From positions 32,536,381-32,600,380 of the forward strand of contig CM032665.1 in assembly GCA_019095985.1 (NCBI GenBank): 64,000 nt of DNA. Direction: 5' to 3'. The notes under the pieces were generated by a model. The model had not been told where the DNA came from. It worked only from the letters and a program-made list of their open reading frames with translations, and ran no database searches. Source of the DNA: Streblospio benedicti. Lineage: Eukaryota > Annelida > Polychaeta > Spionida > Spionidae. Of this stretch, positions 22,939 to 35,300 are shown in pieces; the first letter of the stretch is position 1, and each line of letters starts with the position of its first letter. The translations under genes and the position numbers were made by a program.

Positions 22939-24107
22939 TGACCGGATTTCCCTTATGGGCATCCATCGTGTGTACGGGAGGTCTGGCCACCATCTACACC
23001 ACCTTGGTAGGTACACCATGCTAGATCACGCCATGCCTTTTTGAGACTGCTCAACTGGCATTTTGCCATGGCGAATCTATTCATTTTTTTATCATTTATA
23101 TGTTTTGTACCAGCGTACGTGTGGTCTCAACCACTCAATATCACTATTTTTACCAGTAAATCGAGCATTTTCCTTGATAGTTTTTTCTTCAAATTTGGAA
23201 GTACTAAATTGTTGATAACGAAAATAGCATTCTTGAATGTAATGTTAGAAATATCAAAATGAGATATATGCAATATAGACTGAACGCGCCCATACAACAT
23301 GCTTAGGTTTACTTTGAAGGTTTACGAGACAGATAAATGCTTCAAGGTGACCAATAGAATCATCTATTTATTGAGGGCACACTTTCACATTGTTTAATTT
23401 CATTTTGAATAAACATCTTTAAATTTATGATAAAGACTAAATTGGATATTGTGGAGACAAACACGAACAGGTGTCTTACTTAGAACAATTTTATTCTTTT
23501 ATTTTTTACAAACATTTCCACCAAATTGAAAATATATAAGAGCATGTGTTTCAGGGAGGTATCAAAGCCGTGGTCTGGACCGACTTTTTCCAGGGAATCA
23601 TATTCTTCGCTGGATATATAATCATTCTTGTTCTGGTATGGCTTCTACCCTTTTCTATGTTGAGTTAATGCTTAAACATATGCTTAATTAAAGACCAGTC
23701 TTCTACCATTGTAGATAGCATAACATTGTAGATAGCATGTCTCAATTGCAGGGCTGTATCAAAGTTGGTGGTCTCAATGAAGTGTGGGAACTTTGCAAAG
23801 AAGGTGGCAGAATAACGTTCTTTGAGTGAGTATATCGATGACATCATTGCTCAATTCGCATAAAAAATACTCAACCCACATTAATTCTGATGATGTGGCA
23901 TGACAAGACATCTAATGTAATTATTTTTTGACAAAAATAGCATGAACCCTGACCCGACCCAGCGCGTGACCTTTTTGACGCAGACGATCCCTGCAATCAC
24001 AGGGATCACGTGGGCAGCTCAAAATCAGGCGGCAATCCAGAGATATATAGCTCTGCCCACACTCGAGGACGCCAAAAGTAACACTACAGAAGCTTCTATT
24101 ACTTATT

Positions 24108-24312
24108 TCACTGTATAATAGAGCCTCTCTCATTCGTCAATTAAGACAACGGGGACTGACATCACATTTGAGTTGTCTAAATTGAAAGGTGCTCTTTTAT
24201 GTAGATTCATGTTGCTCTCTATTAATGTCTGAGACCAAAAGAAGTTGTCTCATTATAGAGGAGATCTCTTTTTATGTAGGTGGTTTTTTCATCGGAGGTT
24301 CTATTGTATTAT
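24108..24312. mobile_element. MITE-like element in SLC5 intron 9, copy 1
   Basis: Ends are inverted repeats: AATAGAGCCTCTC on the left and, inverted, AATAGAACCTCC on the right, around about 200 non-coding bases with words such as gttgtctcattatagagg. The same element sits at the same intron position in the second SLC5 copy, so it predates the split of the two copies. Confidence 0.6.
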
Positions 24313-25003
24313 GATGCTGTGCGAAATTAATATGTTTGGCCATGAGAATTGTAGAACTGTTACTGAGTAATGTTGACAGAACTTTTTATTGTAAACTGTA
24401 TATTGCTATAATATTTTGTTTTAATTTCAGATCATACTTGACACTTCTTATCCCTTCATTCTTTGTCTATTTGTTGGCGAACTTAACGGGGCTTACGGTA
24501 TTTGCATATTATTATAAAGAAGGCTGTGATCCTCTTAGAGGGGCAAAATTACAAGCTCAAATCAGGTACGTGGCACATATGTACTCTGTAAATACTATGG
24601 TTATAAAAAGTGGCCTTCACTTAAAAGTCATTAATAACATGATTGATCATGAATGGTGCTAGATGTTCTCATGAGAGTTGGGAAAATGACCCTTGATTGA
24701 TAACGTTGATGCCAATGATCTGGTGTGCACAGGAAGCCATGATATAATTGATCATGAGATCATTGATTACGACCCTGCCCATGTACACGGACGTGTATAT
24801 ATTTTGTTTTAGATACCAAATTAAAATAGTCTGTGTAGCCGTGGTCCTATTTTTTTTTTATAATTCAAACCTGTATGAATCCACATCAAGTGTGTCCATT
24901 GCAGCTGCTGCCTTACTTTTGTGGTTGATGCACTAGGCATCCCCGGGCTCACTGGTCTCTTCATATCCATGCTGTTTGCTGGTGCTCTCAGGTATGATGA
25001 ATG

Positions 25004-25310
25004 TTCAGGTCATAACTGTCATATGACTGTCCACTGCATAGTCTATGACTGTATAGTCCATGACTATCCTCTGCATGAAATATGGGTGCACATGTCTCAA
25101 TATTCATGTACACTGTATGACTATCCAGGTCAAACATAGTGCCCTGTCCAGGTCATAATATATTGCTGTCCAGGTCATAATGAATGGCTGTCTAGGCCAC
25201 AATGTATATGTATGGCTGTTCGGTTATAATGTATGACTGTCCATGTCATAATGTATGGCTATAATGGCTATCAGGGTCATAGTCTATTGATGTCCAGGCC
25301 ATAATATCTC
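25004..25310. repeat. minisatellite in SLC5 intron 11, copy 1
   Basis: Imperfect tandem units of about 20 bases built on ctgtccaggtcataatgtat. The array is present but shorter in the second copy, as expected for an unstable minisatellite. Confidence 0.75.
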
Positions 25311-25604
25311 ATCATTATAGCCAAGGGCAAATCTGGCAGTACTACTGCTGAAAACTTAAGAAGACTGTCTGGATCAGTGAGTGTCCAGTATGATGACTGC
25401 GGCGAATGTACTTTTTAAGCATGACGAAGACAGTATTGAAAACTTCCTTTGTAGATAGTCATACGGCCGATTTAGCATTAGCCTGGCCGTAGATTATATA
25501 TAGGCTGTGCGGAGCCAGCACGTTAGGCCGTACTTCCTGCATTAAGCGTAAAGCAACGCGCACAAAGAAACAACCGGACTGCCGAAATGTTCGCGGGCCG
25601 ATTT

Positions 25605-25938
25605 TGCCCATGTAAATGTAAATGTCTGGTTTATAGTCTTGATCCAAGTTTTGATCTCACGACTTTACAATTTACACCAGGTCATCGGCACATTCCCATA
25701 TATATCTTTCTCAACTCCCCGGGGAGCATACCATACTGGCTGCATACAGCATTGCTGCTGTTTGCGCACGCTTATCACCGACCTGTACCTATTTAACGTG
25801 TAGGTACCACGGAGCAGTGTGCAACCTGTTAGAGGTAAGTTTGCTCAACACTTACCATCAGACCCGACCGGGAATCGAACCCACGACCTTCTGGTCACAA
25901 GTCCAACTCCCTATCCATTCGGCCACAGAAGCACACAT
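25605..25938 (-). mobile_element. tRNA-derived SINE, copy 2 (absent from the other SLC5 copy)
   Basis: Minus-strand box B GGTTCGATTCC at 25871-25881 and box A TGGCCGAATGG at 25916-25926. The body and ACATTT-type tail match the SINE at 14.36-14.70 kb. The equivalent intron of the second SLC5 copy (around 41545) runs straight through without it, so this copy is an insertion that separates the two haplotypes or paralogs. Confidence 0.82.
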
Positions 25939-27065
25939 ATGACACATATATGACTACATTTACAGATGTGTGCGGCATTTTAAGTGACTGAATTGATTTC
26001 GGAATCCCGTCTTCATATATACTTTTTACTCCCAAAGAGCTCTCATTTTTTGGGGTGTTTCTCATCATTTAGCAAACCTTCGGGCATATAAACCCCATAA
26101 AATTCTGTAGGAGCCCACACCCTACCTTTTTTTTAAAAATGGATCTGCAGTGGCAGCAACACTCATTGGTAAAGCCTTACAGTATTAGAGGTAATTCATC
26201 ACACTGCACAAAAGTCTCCATCTAAGAGTTCATACGTATCACCATTCATTGCTTGCTGTTCCCTTTCAGTTCCATATCAACGTCAATGAATGGAATGTCT
26301 GCCATCACGTGGAAAGATATCATTGAACCAAGGGTTCATGGACTGTCCGAATCTAGAAAAGCTCTCATCACTAAATTATTAGGTACGCAGAAGCACACAT
26401 ACTGAAAATGTGCTTCTACATACTATCGACATTTGATTATAACTCTGGATATACACATGTGTCCGTACTATGATTGTATTTTCGTTCACGATTCAAGCAC
26501 ACATAATAGCTAACACTTCATAACTCTGTTCTTGTTGTAGCTTTTCTGTATGGTCTTGCTGGCATTGGTCTTGCTTTTTGGTTTTAAATATCTCACTGGT
26601 CATGTGATGCAGGTATGTTTCTTTTGCCATTATGTAAAAAATCCAATGCTACCAATTGATATTGTCAAATTACACATGCATCGGTCACCCCAGCACTGTG
26701 ACATTTATTTATCAATGCTAAAGAACTAAGTGATGTGCCACTAGTTTTACTGGGTTACATGTGTGTAGAGCAATCAGGTAAGGGTGATGGATATAATAAG
26801 TGTAATACGCTACGGTTGCATTTGTTAGACTGCAAAATATAACCAACGCAAAATGTAACCAGTTATGATTTGCGTTAACGCAAAAATATAACCACAGCCC
26901 TAAAATGAACCTGGTGACGCAAAATATAATCTTTGCCGCAAAAATATAACCATGGTGTAGCCAGACGCAATTTAATCTCGTCAAGTGCCTACTACTCATT
27001 TTACAGTTACATGGGACAAACGCATACAGCAGAGGGTAGACTTGAGTGCATAATGTCTAAAACTT

Positions 27066-27238
27066 GACAGAATGCCAGGAGCTTGTAGAGATGTTTATTC
27101 TTCAGTTGTTCATAGCAGACTGCCGTCCCGTTGCTGGGCTCGCGCTTATCTATCCTTCCTATGGTGCTTGCTAGTCCTCGGACAAGCTGGGCACCTTTGG
27201 CGGTGCCTGGGTGAGTCTGTCCTTTGGGACTGTACAAT
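27066..27238 (+). repeat. direct repeat, left copy (about 170 bp)
   Basis: Begins agaatgccaggagcttgtag and ends tttgggactgtaca. A close copy stands at 31500-31663 in the same orientation. The pair brackets about 4.3 kb that includes the Penelope-like fragment, so the repeats may be its pseudo-LTRs or ends of a separate element. Confidence 0.75.
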
Positions 27239-27596
27239 TAATAGTATTATTTCCCCCTTAAATGGTGCGAAAAGGAGCGTTGAAGGGACTGTTAGCACAG
27301 ATAAAGTCAAAAGCCCCCCAAACTCCACAACGGTGGTCATGACATCAGGACAGTTGATAAGCGCGATGCGGGCTTTTGGATATGGTGCGTTTTTATGACA
27401 TGGTACGGCGACTTATTGATGCACCTACATAGTATACAATTAAATTCACATGATTTAGAATGGTGTACAAATTGGTACAAATTAATAGTATTATTACAAT
27501 GACACGATTTGATATTGCATTATAAAAGATGACAGCATGTTATAGACGTACAATTTTTTTTTGCTGTGTGTTGACAAGCATTTGTTATGGTTGTAA

Positions 27597-29145
27597 AAAC
27601 TATAAAATTGCATTTATCTAGTTATATTAAAGAACTTGTATTGGCTAACACATTTAGAACATAGTTATTCGACCTTCCTTCTTCAAAAGAATCTCGGAGG
27701 ACAACTTGGGCTCACCTTAGATAGGAACATTTATGTGGAATCACCTTTGACATAATCGAATGAGCAGCTTTAAATTTTATTTGCTTAATTGACAAAAAAA
27801 TTTGTTCAGAAATTTTTATGTTTTGGTGCGAAACTGTGTATATTGGGTGTCTGAGTGGCGTTAAGAAAATGATGATAAACCATTTCGATTAATTTATTTT
27901 CAAATCCCTGATCATATTCAAAACCGCACCTTCCTTTGAATATGTTTCATCAGATTACAGAATCGTCGTGCTGTTTAAATGGTATTTAATGGACTATCCA
28001 TTGGTACTTGTCCGTAGGACTTAAATATTAGCCTATTTTAATTTTATGATTATAATTACAAAAAAGAGAAACTAAGAGCTGAACAACGTGTATTTGTCCA
28101 AATGACACGTTTATGATGTAGAATACACAACTAGACCTAATCAGATACATTAGGAATTAATTGGTTAGAAATTCTTTGACATCAGAGGATATATTTTTAT
28201 CACATAGCTTGGTAAATCTTCATTTCCTTTTAAGTAGTTAATGCGGCAGTTATACCTGTCTTTAATAGGAGCCTTTACCGAGTCTTAGGTGATACGGCTG
28301 TCAAACTTTTAATAAATAGGACATTAGTATCAAAAATATTTGTTTGGGGTACATGGAATGTATTCAAAGAGTTTAACAAAATATGATCGGAGTTGAATAG
28401 TCACTTTGGTGCAAATGGTTTATCATTTTTATTAAGCTTATCTGTCTTGTTACTAAATAAAGTTTTCACATATCTTGCATTTGTCGCTGAATTTTTTTTT
28501 CTTTGGTTCAAACATTGTTTTATGTCCAACTTTCACTTAGGGGTCTTGACAAAAGTTCAACCTCTGGATCTTATCTGATTTTTCAGACAACACAGACTTG
28601 TTCGATATTTTGACCTTTTGCAAATTTATATAATGTTGTTTTAGATCCTTAAACTATGTCTCACTTCAATTGCATTTTCAAACTTTATGTTATTTTTTGA
28701 TCTGACACAGTCTAAAATTAACATATGAATGTATTTTTGCATCATTGTTTCTTAGATTTCATTTTCATGAATTGAAGAATTTCATTGTATTATATAGCAT
28801 CAAATTGTTGCTCTTTTGTATGGTCCACCCTTAAACATAACAAAAATTTGTTTATGAAGATATCATTGCTGCCTCATGGTTAAAAAGTAAACTGATATAT
28901 TAAACTATTTAAAAATATTGATTAGAATTTGTAATCTAGAATACAAATGCTTTTTAAACTACATATAATGAAATTTCAAAGTCATTCTATAGAAATTGAC
29001 ATAGTTTGAGATCTTATATTTAATTTGAATTTTCTATCAAGGTCAATACAAGTTGTTACCAAATTTGTGCTTATTAAGCCGAGATTATAAAATTTTGAGA
29101 CCCTGTTTGACCTTTGAAGGATAGGTCGAAGGTCAAATCTTCTCT
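27597..29145. mobile_element. nested inverted-repeat element related to the one at 48.06-50.65 kb
   Basis: The left end (ataaaattgcatttatct ... ttagataggaacat) and right end (ggtcaatacaagttgtta ... gaaggataggtcgaaggtca) match the ends of the 48-kb element. Internal blocks such as caacctctggatctt and agatccttaaactatgtctc match it in inverted orientation. This copy is internally shortened and has no open frame of note. Confidence 0.6.
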
Positions 29146-30189
29146 TTTACTTTATGTCAATGCTGTATATTATAAAATATTTTGGGCAGACGTGGGATTA
29201 AACCAATGTTACCATAGCATTCAGCACTTGCTGCTGTATATATAATACAATTGACACAAAAATCGCATTATATGTCAGCCAGATTACACGAGAATTGCTA
29301 CATGACTGCAACATTTTTTGCTCACTGATCTTTAACATGATTCCCCCACCCGTAAAAAGGAATCCCATGACAAACCAGCATTAGTTACCTAATATTATAC
29401 ATAAAATCAGATAGAATGAATGTATTATCACATTTTCAAGAGTACTCTGCAATACAGATACTCCATTGAAATTACGGTGAGTTTCCCATATTTTAGTCTA
29501 CAAATACGCATAACTTTAGCACTAATATGAATAACTGTATATATTTTTTCCCAAGTTTTGCTTGTGAATTCAATTCTACTCTCACTGTTCTGCCAAGCAA
29601 GCTCCTGCCACTGTATTGACATAGCTGAAGAGAGATCTTCCATTTTTACTATATCAAGTGGCCCTGACGATTGGTCAATCCATGTTGTCTTCAGCGTAAC
29701 TATATTCATAGTTTTATTGTCGACCGCCAACTTAAATCATTGTATTGCTATTTTATTGATGTCCTTTATTGTCGAGGCGGGACGCACGTCATATGCTGTC
29801 TGCAATGTTAATTGCAAGCCGGCTTATTTTTAACTTTGGACAAGACACATACTAATGATTTGTAAGTAGTGTCGGCACTCTGACTCTTTATGCGGCCTGC
29901 TTGCGTACAACAATCATGTTATCTACCATATTGTAAGTAATCAGGTGAATGAGTTAAGATCAGTCCTTTGCATTATCTCAAGAACACCTTTAGGTTCCAA
30001 GCAGCCAACTTGCTATCATTGACTGTTTTTCGAAGGGTGACTCCCGCAAGAAGTTTTCTATCGGTGATTTTTAAAACTCACGTCAGGTGGCCGTGTTTTA
30101 AGACACCGGCGCGCTTACGGTTTTGGCTGTAACGCCGTAGTCCCGTGCTACTGCGAGTAGGGATCATATGATGGAGGAGAAACATGTGA

Positions 30190-31446
30190 GATCGTTGTCT
30201 GCTATTTGCTTTACCAGATCAAAGAAGTCTTTGACAACAGGTTATCTGTAGGATTATACAGGGATGATGGACTGGCAGTATCATATGAAACACCGAGAGA
30301 CATTGAAAATCAGAAGAAAAATATATGTAAAATATTTGAAGCAAACAATCTAAAAGTAACAATTGAATCAAACAAAAAAGTTACAAATCATTTAGATGTT
30401 ACTCTTGATCTCAATAAACAAGAATACCGACCTTACATGAACCCCAATATGTCCACACAAAAAGCAACCACCCGCCCAATATAATAAAAGCCATTCCAGA
30501 AAGCGTAAACAAAAGACTATCGGAAATATCCTCATCAGAAAAAATATTTAAAGAAGCCATACAACCCTACCAAACAGCCCTTCAAGAAAGCGGATACAAA
30601 CACATGCTCAAATATGAGAAAAACAATGAAAATAATAACGAAGACCCAACTAATAACCGCAGAAAAAGACAGAGAAAAATAACATGGTTTAACCCACCGT
30701 TTGACATGCAAGTAAAAACCAATATTGGAAAAGCTTTCTTCAGAATACTAAGTGACTGCTTCCCAATCGAACATCCCTTGTATAAAATTTTTAACAAAAA
30801 TACTATCAAATTGTCATACAGCTGTATGCCAAACATAAAAAACTACATAGATGGACATAACAAACTGCAGTTAAAGGAAGAAAAGACTAATGAGAGCAAA
30901 TGCAACTGCAGGAAGAAAGAAGAATGCCCCTTAGATGGAAAGTGTCTCGAAAAATCATTAGTGTACCAAGCCTCGGTAAATGTCCACAATCAACCCACTG
31001 CAACCTATATTGGACTAACTGAGACATCTTTTAAAACCCGTTATGCTAATCACAAACAGTCATTCAGCAATGAAAATCTGAAAAATGCAACTGAACTTAG
31101 TAAACACATATGGAAACTGAAAAACGACAGAATAGAACATCAAATAAAGTGGAAAATAGTAGCAAAAGCTAACGGATATAATAATAAAACCAAAAAATGT
31201 AACCTGTGTAATTTAGAGAAGTTTTTTATCATATACCATAATGACATGGCCACCCTTAACAAGAAATCAGAACTTGTAAACACTTGTAGACATAGAAGGA
31301 AATTCTTGCTAATGTATTGATTTTTTGTTTCTAAGAATTCTGTAAAATACTATGCTAGAGTTGTTAAGTACTATAATGTTGTACACCATCAAATAAAAAG
31401 GCCCCTGACGATTGCTAAATTAAAGCATGAAACAGATCTGTAGGGC
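30190..31446 (+). mobile_element. Penelope-like retroelement fragment (RT end plus GIY-YIG endonuclease), broken
   Basis: A first open stretch (30206-30484) carries a reverse-transcriptase active-site region (GLYRDDGLAV) and NHLDVTLDLNKQEYRPY. A second (30604-31320) carries RQRKITWFNPPF, LSYSCMPNI, a Cys-rich linker (CNCRKKEECPLDGKC) and a GIY-YIG-type endonuclease start (TYIGLTETSFKTRYANHK). RT followed by a GIY-YIG nuclease is the hallmark of Penelope-like elements. The copy is 5'-truncated and interrupted at least once, so it is a fossil. It lies inside the 5.7-kb transposon. Confidence 0.75.
31401..31446 (+). ncRNA. hammerhead-ribozyme-like motif at the 3' end of the Penelope-like element
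   Basis: In order: stem I strand GCCC (31401-31404), core CTGACGA (31405-31411), stem II TTGC/GCA around an A/T loop, GAAA core (31429-31432), short stem III ACA/TGT around GATC, cleavage-site A (31442), and returning stem I strand GGGC (31443-31446). This is the CUGANGA...GAAA...UH hammerhead order, and hammerheads are known from the pseudo-LTRs of Penelope-like elements. The innermost stem II pair is a U-U mismatch, so activity is uncertain. Confidence 0.5.
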
Positions 31447-31499
31447 AATGGAATAATTGTTGTTATCTCAAATCAACGACATTTGCACCAGTATTAATT

Positions 31500-31663
31500 G
31501 ACAGAATGCCAGGAGCTTGTAGAGATGTTTATTCTTCAGTTGTTCATAGCAGACTGCCGTCCCGTTGCTCGGCTCGCGCTTATCTATCCTTCCTAGACTT
31601 GCTAGTCCTCGCTAGCTGGGCACCTGACGGTGCCTGGGTGAGTCTGCCCTTTGGGACTGTACA
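31500..31663 (+). repeat. direct repeat, right copy (about 165 bp)
   Basis: Same sequence as 27066-27238 apart from a few short deletions and substitutions. It lies just downstream of the hammerhead-like motif. Confidence 0.75.
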
Positions 31664-31949
31664 GTATGAATAAAATATTGGCAACACATCTGTAGAATGT
31701 GAAGCCTTTTCTTATGCAGAACATCTTGTTTGGTCTTAGGGTGTCTTGTGGTCCAACGTGGTGTGCGAATTTGTGGAACGCAATGTGATGAAACACAGGA
31801 ACATCTGTAGCCATAATTAAGCTTAGTATATAAAGACTGTCACCACCATAGCTGCCATCTATGTCGCACCTCTCTGGCTCTCTACAACATAAACAGTAAT
31901 TCTATTTGTGTTAGCACGTGACATATCGAGAGCCCACAAGCTGAAGAGA

Positions 31950-32330
31950 ATAAAAATAACATCTCCCGAGAAGTGATAACCATTTTTGGGCTAGAACTAG
32001 GCAGAGGTGTGTAATTTCCTTCAGGAAGACAGCATTAATCATGGTGGATCGTGAACAACCGAACTGTTAGAACAGATGCTTCTGTTTTGTGGTTCCATTG
32101 CTTCAGATTGAGATTGTAACGGCAATGGCCACAGTTAGGCAAAAAAGACAGAACCATCCAGAAATGATCCATTAACCAAGAACTAGGCAGAAGTGTGTAT
32201 TTCCTTCACCACACAGACCACTCATTAGATTTGAGACCAAAAAAAGACACCATCCAGAAATGATCCACCAAATGAAATGACCACTAAACCAAAACACTAA
32301 ACCCATTTGAAATGACACTAAACACTAAAC
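31950..32330. repeat. dispersed repeat, copy related to 61850-62280
   Basis: Shared words in the same order as at 61.85 kb: gagaagtgataac, cttcaggaagaca / ttcaggtagaca, gatgcttc, gattgtaac, and aaatga near the end. The identity is low, so both are old copies of one unclassified family. Confidence 0.4.
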
Positions 32331-35300
32331 ATTGTATGACTCGAGTAAACATATCTGATACCGTCGTAAGTTAGTAAAACAAAAATACTCTCTTTTGTAT
32401 GTTAAAAATAGCGTGAATTTGCTCTGGTTAAATTTTGCGTCACCAGGTCCATTTTCGGCTGTGTGGTTATGATTTGCGTTAACGCAAAACATAACTGGTT
32501 ATGTATTGCGGCTAGTTATGTTTAGCGGTCTAACAGCATTATGAAAAATAGAGTCTGTTATTATTCAAAAACATTTTATTGGCATGCACGTGTGAAATAA
32601 AATATTAAGCATGCTTCACATACGTGTATGAATATATAATTTAAAGTTGAATATTATTTTCCTTTCATTGTTCAGCTATCAAGTAGTATCCTTGGTGGTA
32701 TTGGAGGTCCCATGACTGGAGTGGTTTGGTTGGCTTGCTTTTTTTCCATGGGCTCAATGGAAGGTATTAATAGAATCTCATTTAGTATCGGTATTTTGGA
32801 GTCTAAGTATATCGTCATTAGGGTACAAATAAGGTTTTAAAAGCTTGTAGTAAAAGAATATGCTTAAAATAATAAGTTTGAAGCTGCTTTATCTCATATT
32901 GGCCATCTAGCATACAATTGGATCCTTCATGTTACCAACCAAATACACACGAGCTCCCTCTTAATCACATAAAACCCTGAGTAGCAACACCGCGAAAGTG
33001 GAAACTACCTTTAGTTTTCATTTGGAAGGTCACCAACCTCCCTTTGAGTATAATTGGAAGATCACCAAAGCCACTTTTGACTTTTGAGGGGTTTTTGAGT
33101 ACCGTGTGAAACATCACCAAAACTCACTTTGAGTATCATTTGGAAAATCATCTTGTCACCTGTCACCAGTGTCACCACCATAGCCTTCTGTTTTCAGGGT
33201 GCCCTAGCTGGCCTGTTCTGCGGTCTGTTCATGACTTCATGGATCAACTATGGCCAACAGACGTTCACACCCCTGGGTGGAGCACCTGCCCACAGAGACC
33301 TACAACTGCACATTTCCATACAACACCACTGCACCACCAATGCCTGAAAACCCGTAGGGTCCCTTGCATTTGCAGTTACTCTCCTAACTCTTAGAGCACC
33401 AGTTGCTAAAACCAGCCATTCACACAAACCGTTTTTTTTTTTTTCGTCTGATGTGAAATAAAACTTGACATCAACACATTATCTGCCCTGATAGCGATAC
33501 ATTGATAACACAATTTAATGCTTTTTAAAATTATTTTTTGGACTTCATAAAATGTGACATTTTGCATTTAATGTCACCTAAACAATAAACTCACGGATTG
33601 TGTGCATGGCCGAACAGTGCGGTTGATGCTCTAGTGCAACAATGCATACGAACATCTGAATGCAACACTGCACTAAATACCATATCATTGTTGGACGCAT
33701 GGTTCCATAATATTATGTCACTTAGAGTCTTTTTGCACTCAGGGGTGTTATTAGTAAAATTGGAAATTATGAATACTGGGGAGGGGGAGGGGTCACTGAA
33801 TCAAATGTTTCACTGATAATTATGAGACCTGTGTTTATTATCAATACAAACATAATATGACTTGATATACATATATTTGGTTTTTAATTTTTTGTATCTA
33901 TGTAAAACACATGCTATATATACTATTGTTTTTCAATCCTAGCTTCAAAACTTCAAAAAGGATAGATGGCCCCATTAATTATAACATACATATCTGTTTT
34001 TAGGGACGATGTATTCGGTCTCTACAGGGTGTCTTTCTCATATATCTCCTTTATCGGCTGGTTGACAACGTTGATTGTGGGACTCAGTGTTTCTTTTCTA
34101 ACAGGTAGTAGACCACTCTCTTTTTACGTAGGTGAAATGACTTTGCAAGGTTGTTCTTGAGGTTTGCTTTCATAAAATGAACATGTCCAAATTATTTATA
34201 TATTTACACGAATTAAGCTTTTCAGCTTTTTACTTATTAAGGCTTTTTAGAGTTGAAGAGATAATATTAAAGAAGCATACACATTTGAAATTGTTTATAT
34301 GTGAGAAACAAATACGACACAATTAAAAAGAAAATCTAAAACACATTATGTGATAATATCACATGTATGTTACATATGAAAGCACGTGAAGAAATGATTT
34401 AATGTCTCATAAATAATTGCAGACATACAGTGAAGTGGCACTTCATTTAATTAGTAACCAAGTGTGTGTATTGTAGTTGCAGTGTTCCTTTTGGAGAAGA
34501 AAAAGTTCCATGTTCTATGTTTCCAAAGAAATGAGAGTCATAAGAATCTAATCTTGATAATAAAACTACACACTATAAGCACCAATGCTCATCTTTGTCT
34601 ATGTGTAATATTTAGGTCCTACCAAGCCGGAAGACTTAGACACTCGCACTGTGGTCAACTTTGTCAATCACGGGTGTTGTAATTGTATTCCCAGTTCCCA
34701 AAAGAACAAATGTGACTATTGTGGATACAAGGGACTTGATACTGAAGAAAGACCAGGTAAATGTACAGTTACTTTAGGCTTTCATTAAAAATACATTTTC
34801 TGTCTCACTATTTGATCCATTTTAGTTAATTACATCTTATTTTGTCGACAGCAGGTTTATCTAATGATAACTTGATTTGAAAAATATAGGCTCATGGAAT
34901 ATTTTTGATGGGGCAATTAGACCAAAGTTCATGTATAGCAATTATACTAATAATGGGTGGATTTTGAAATATGGAAATACAGACAGGATGAATACCGGTT
35001 AGGCAGTTTAAGAGCAAATATCCATCTAACATAGGGGTATCCAGGGGGTAAGGCACAGGGGCGTGCGCCACCTTTTTACCTCCAAATTTCATTTTCTTTA
35101 GATTTTTGTCTTTCTCAGTGCGCACGAATCCGATTACATCCTTTTGGCGTGCGCCTTTTCAATAAACCTGGATCTGTCATCTGCGAACATATTAGCTATA
35201 AAGCTACAGTTCTTTTTAAATTAACTTTTTTCACTTCCAGAATGAACCACCCGAAAAACAAGAAATATCACGTTCAGAAACTAAAGAAGCAGAGGCGATG

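Larger units (their letters stand above)
26822..32535. mobile_element. 5.7-kb DNA transposon with about 115-bp terminal inverted repeats and 5-bp target duplication
   Basis: The termini read TGTTAGACTGCAAAATATAA at the left and, inverted, TGTTAGACCGCTAAACATAA at the right. Similarity runs about 115 bases inward and includes the shared block AACCAGTTATG.TTTGCGTTAACGC. GCATT flanks both ends (26817-26821 and 32536-32540) and occurs once at the matching empty site in the second SLC5 copy (42393-42397). TGT...ACA ends with a 4-5 bp duplication recall the Ginger group, but no transposase or integrase frame is recognised, so the superfamily is open. It lies in SLC5 intron 13 and carries nested repeats and a Penelope-like fragment. 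Confidence 0.85.

Noticed and set aside
29655-29690. A second hammerhead-like core (ccctgacgattgg)
   Set aside because: It matches the CTGACGA half only; no GAAA core or returning stem follows.
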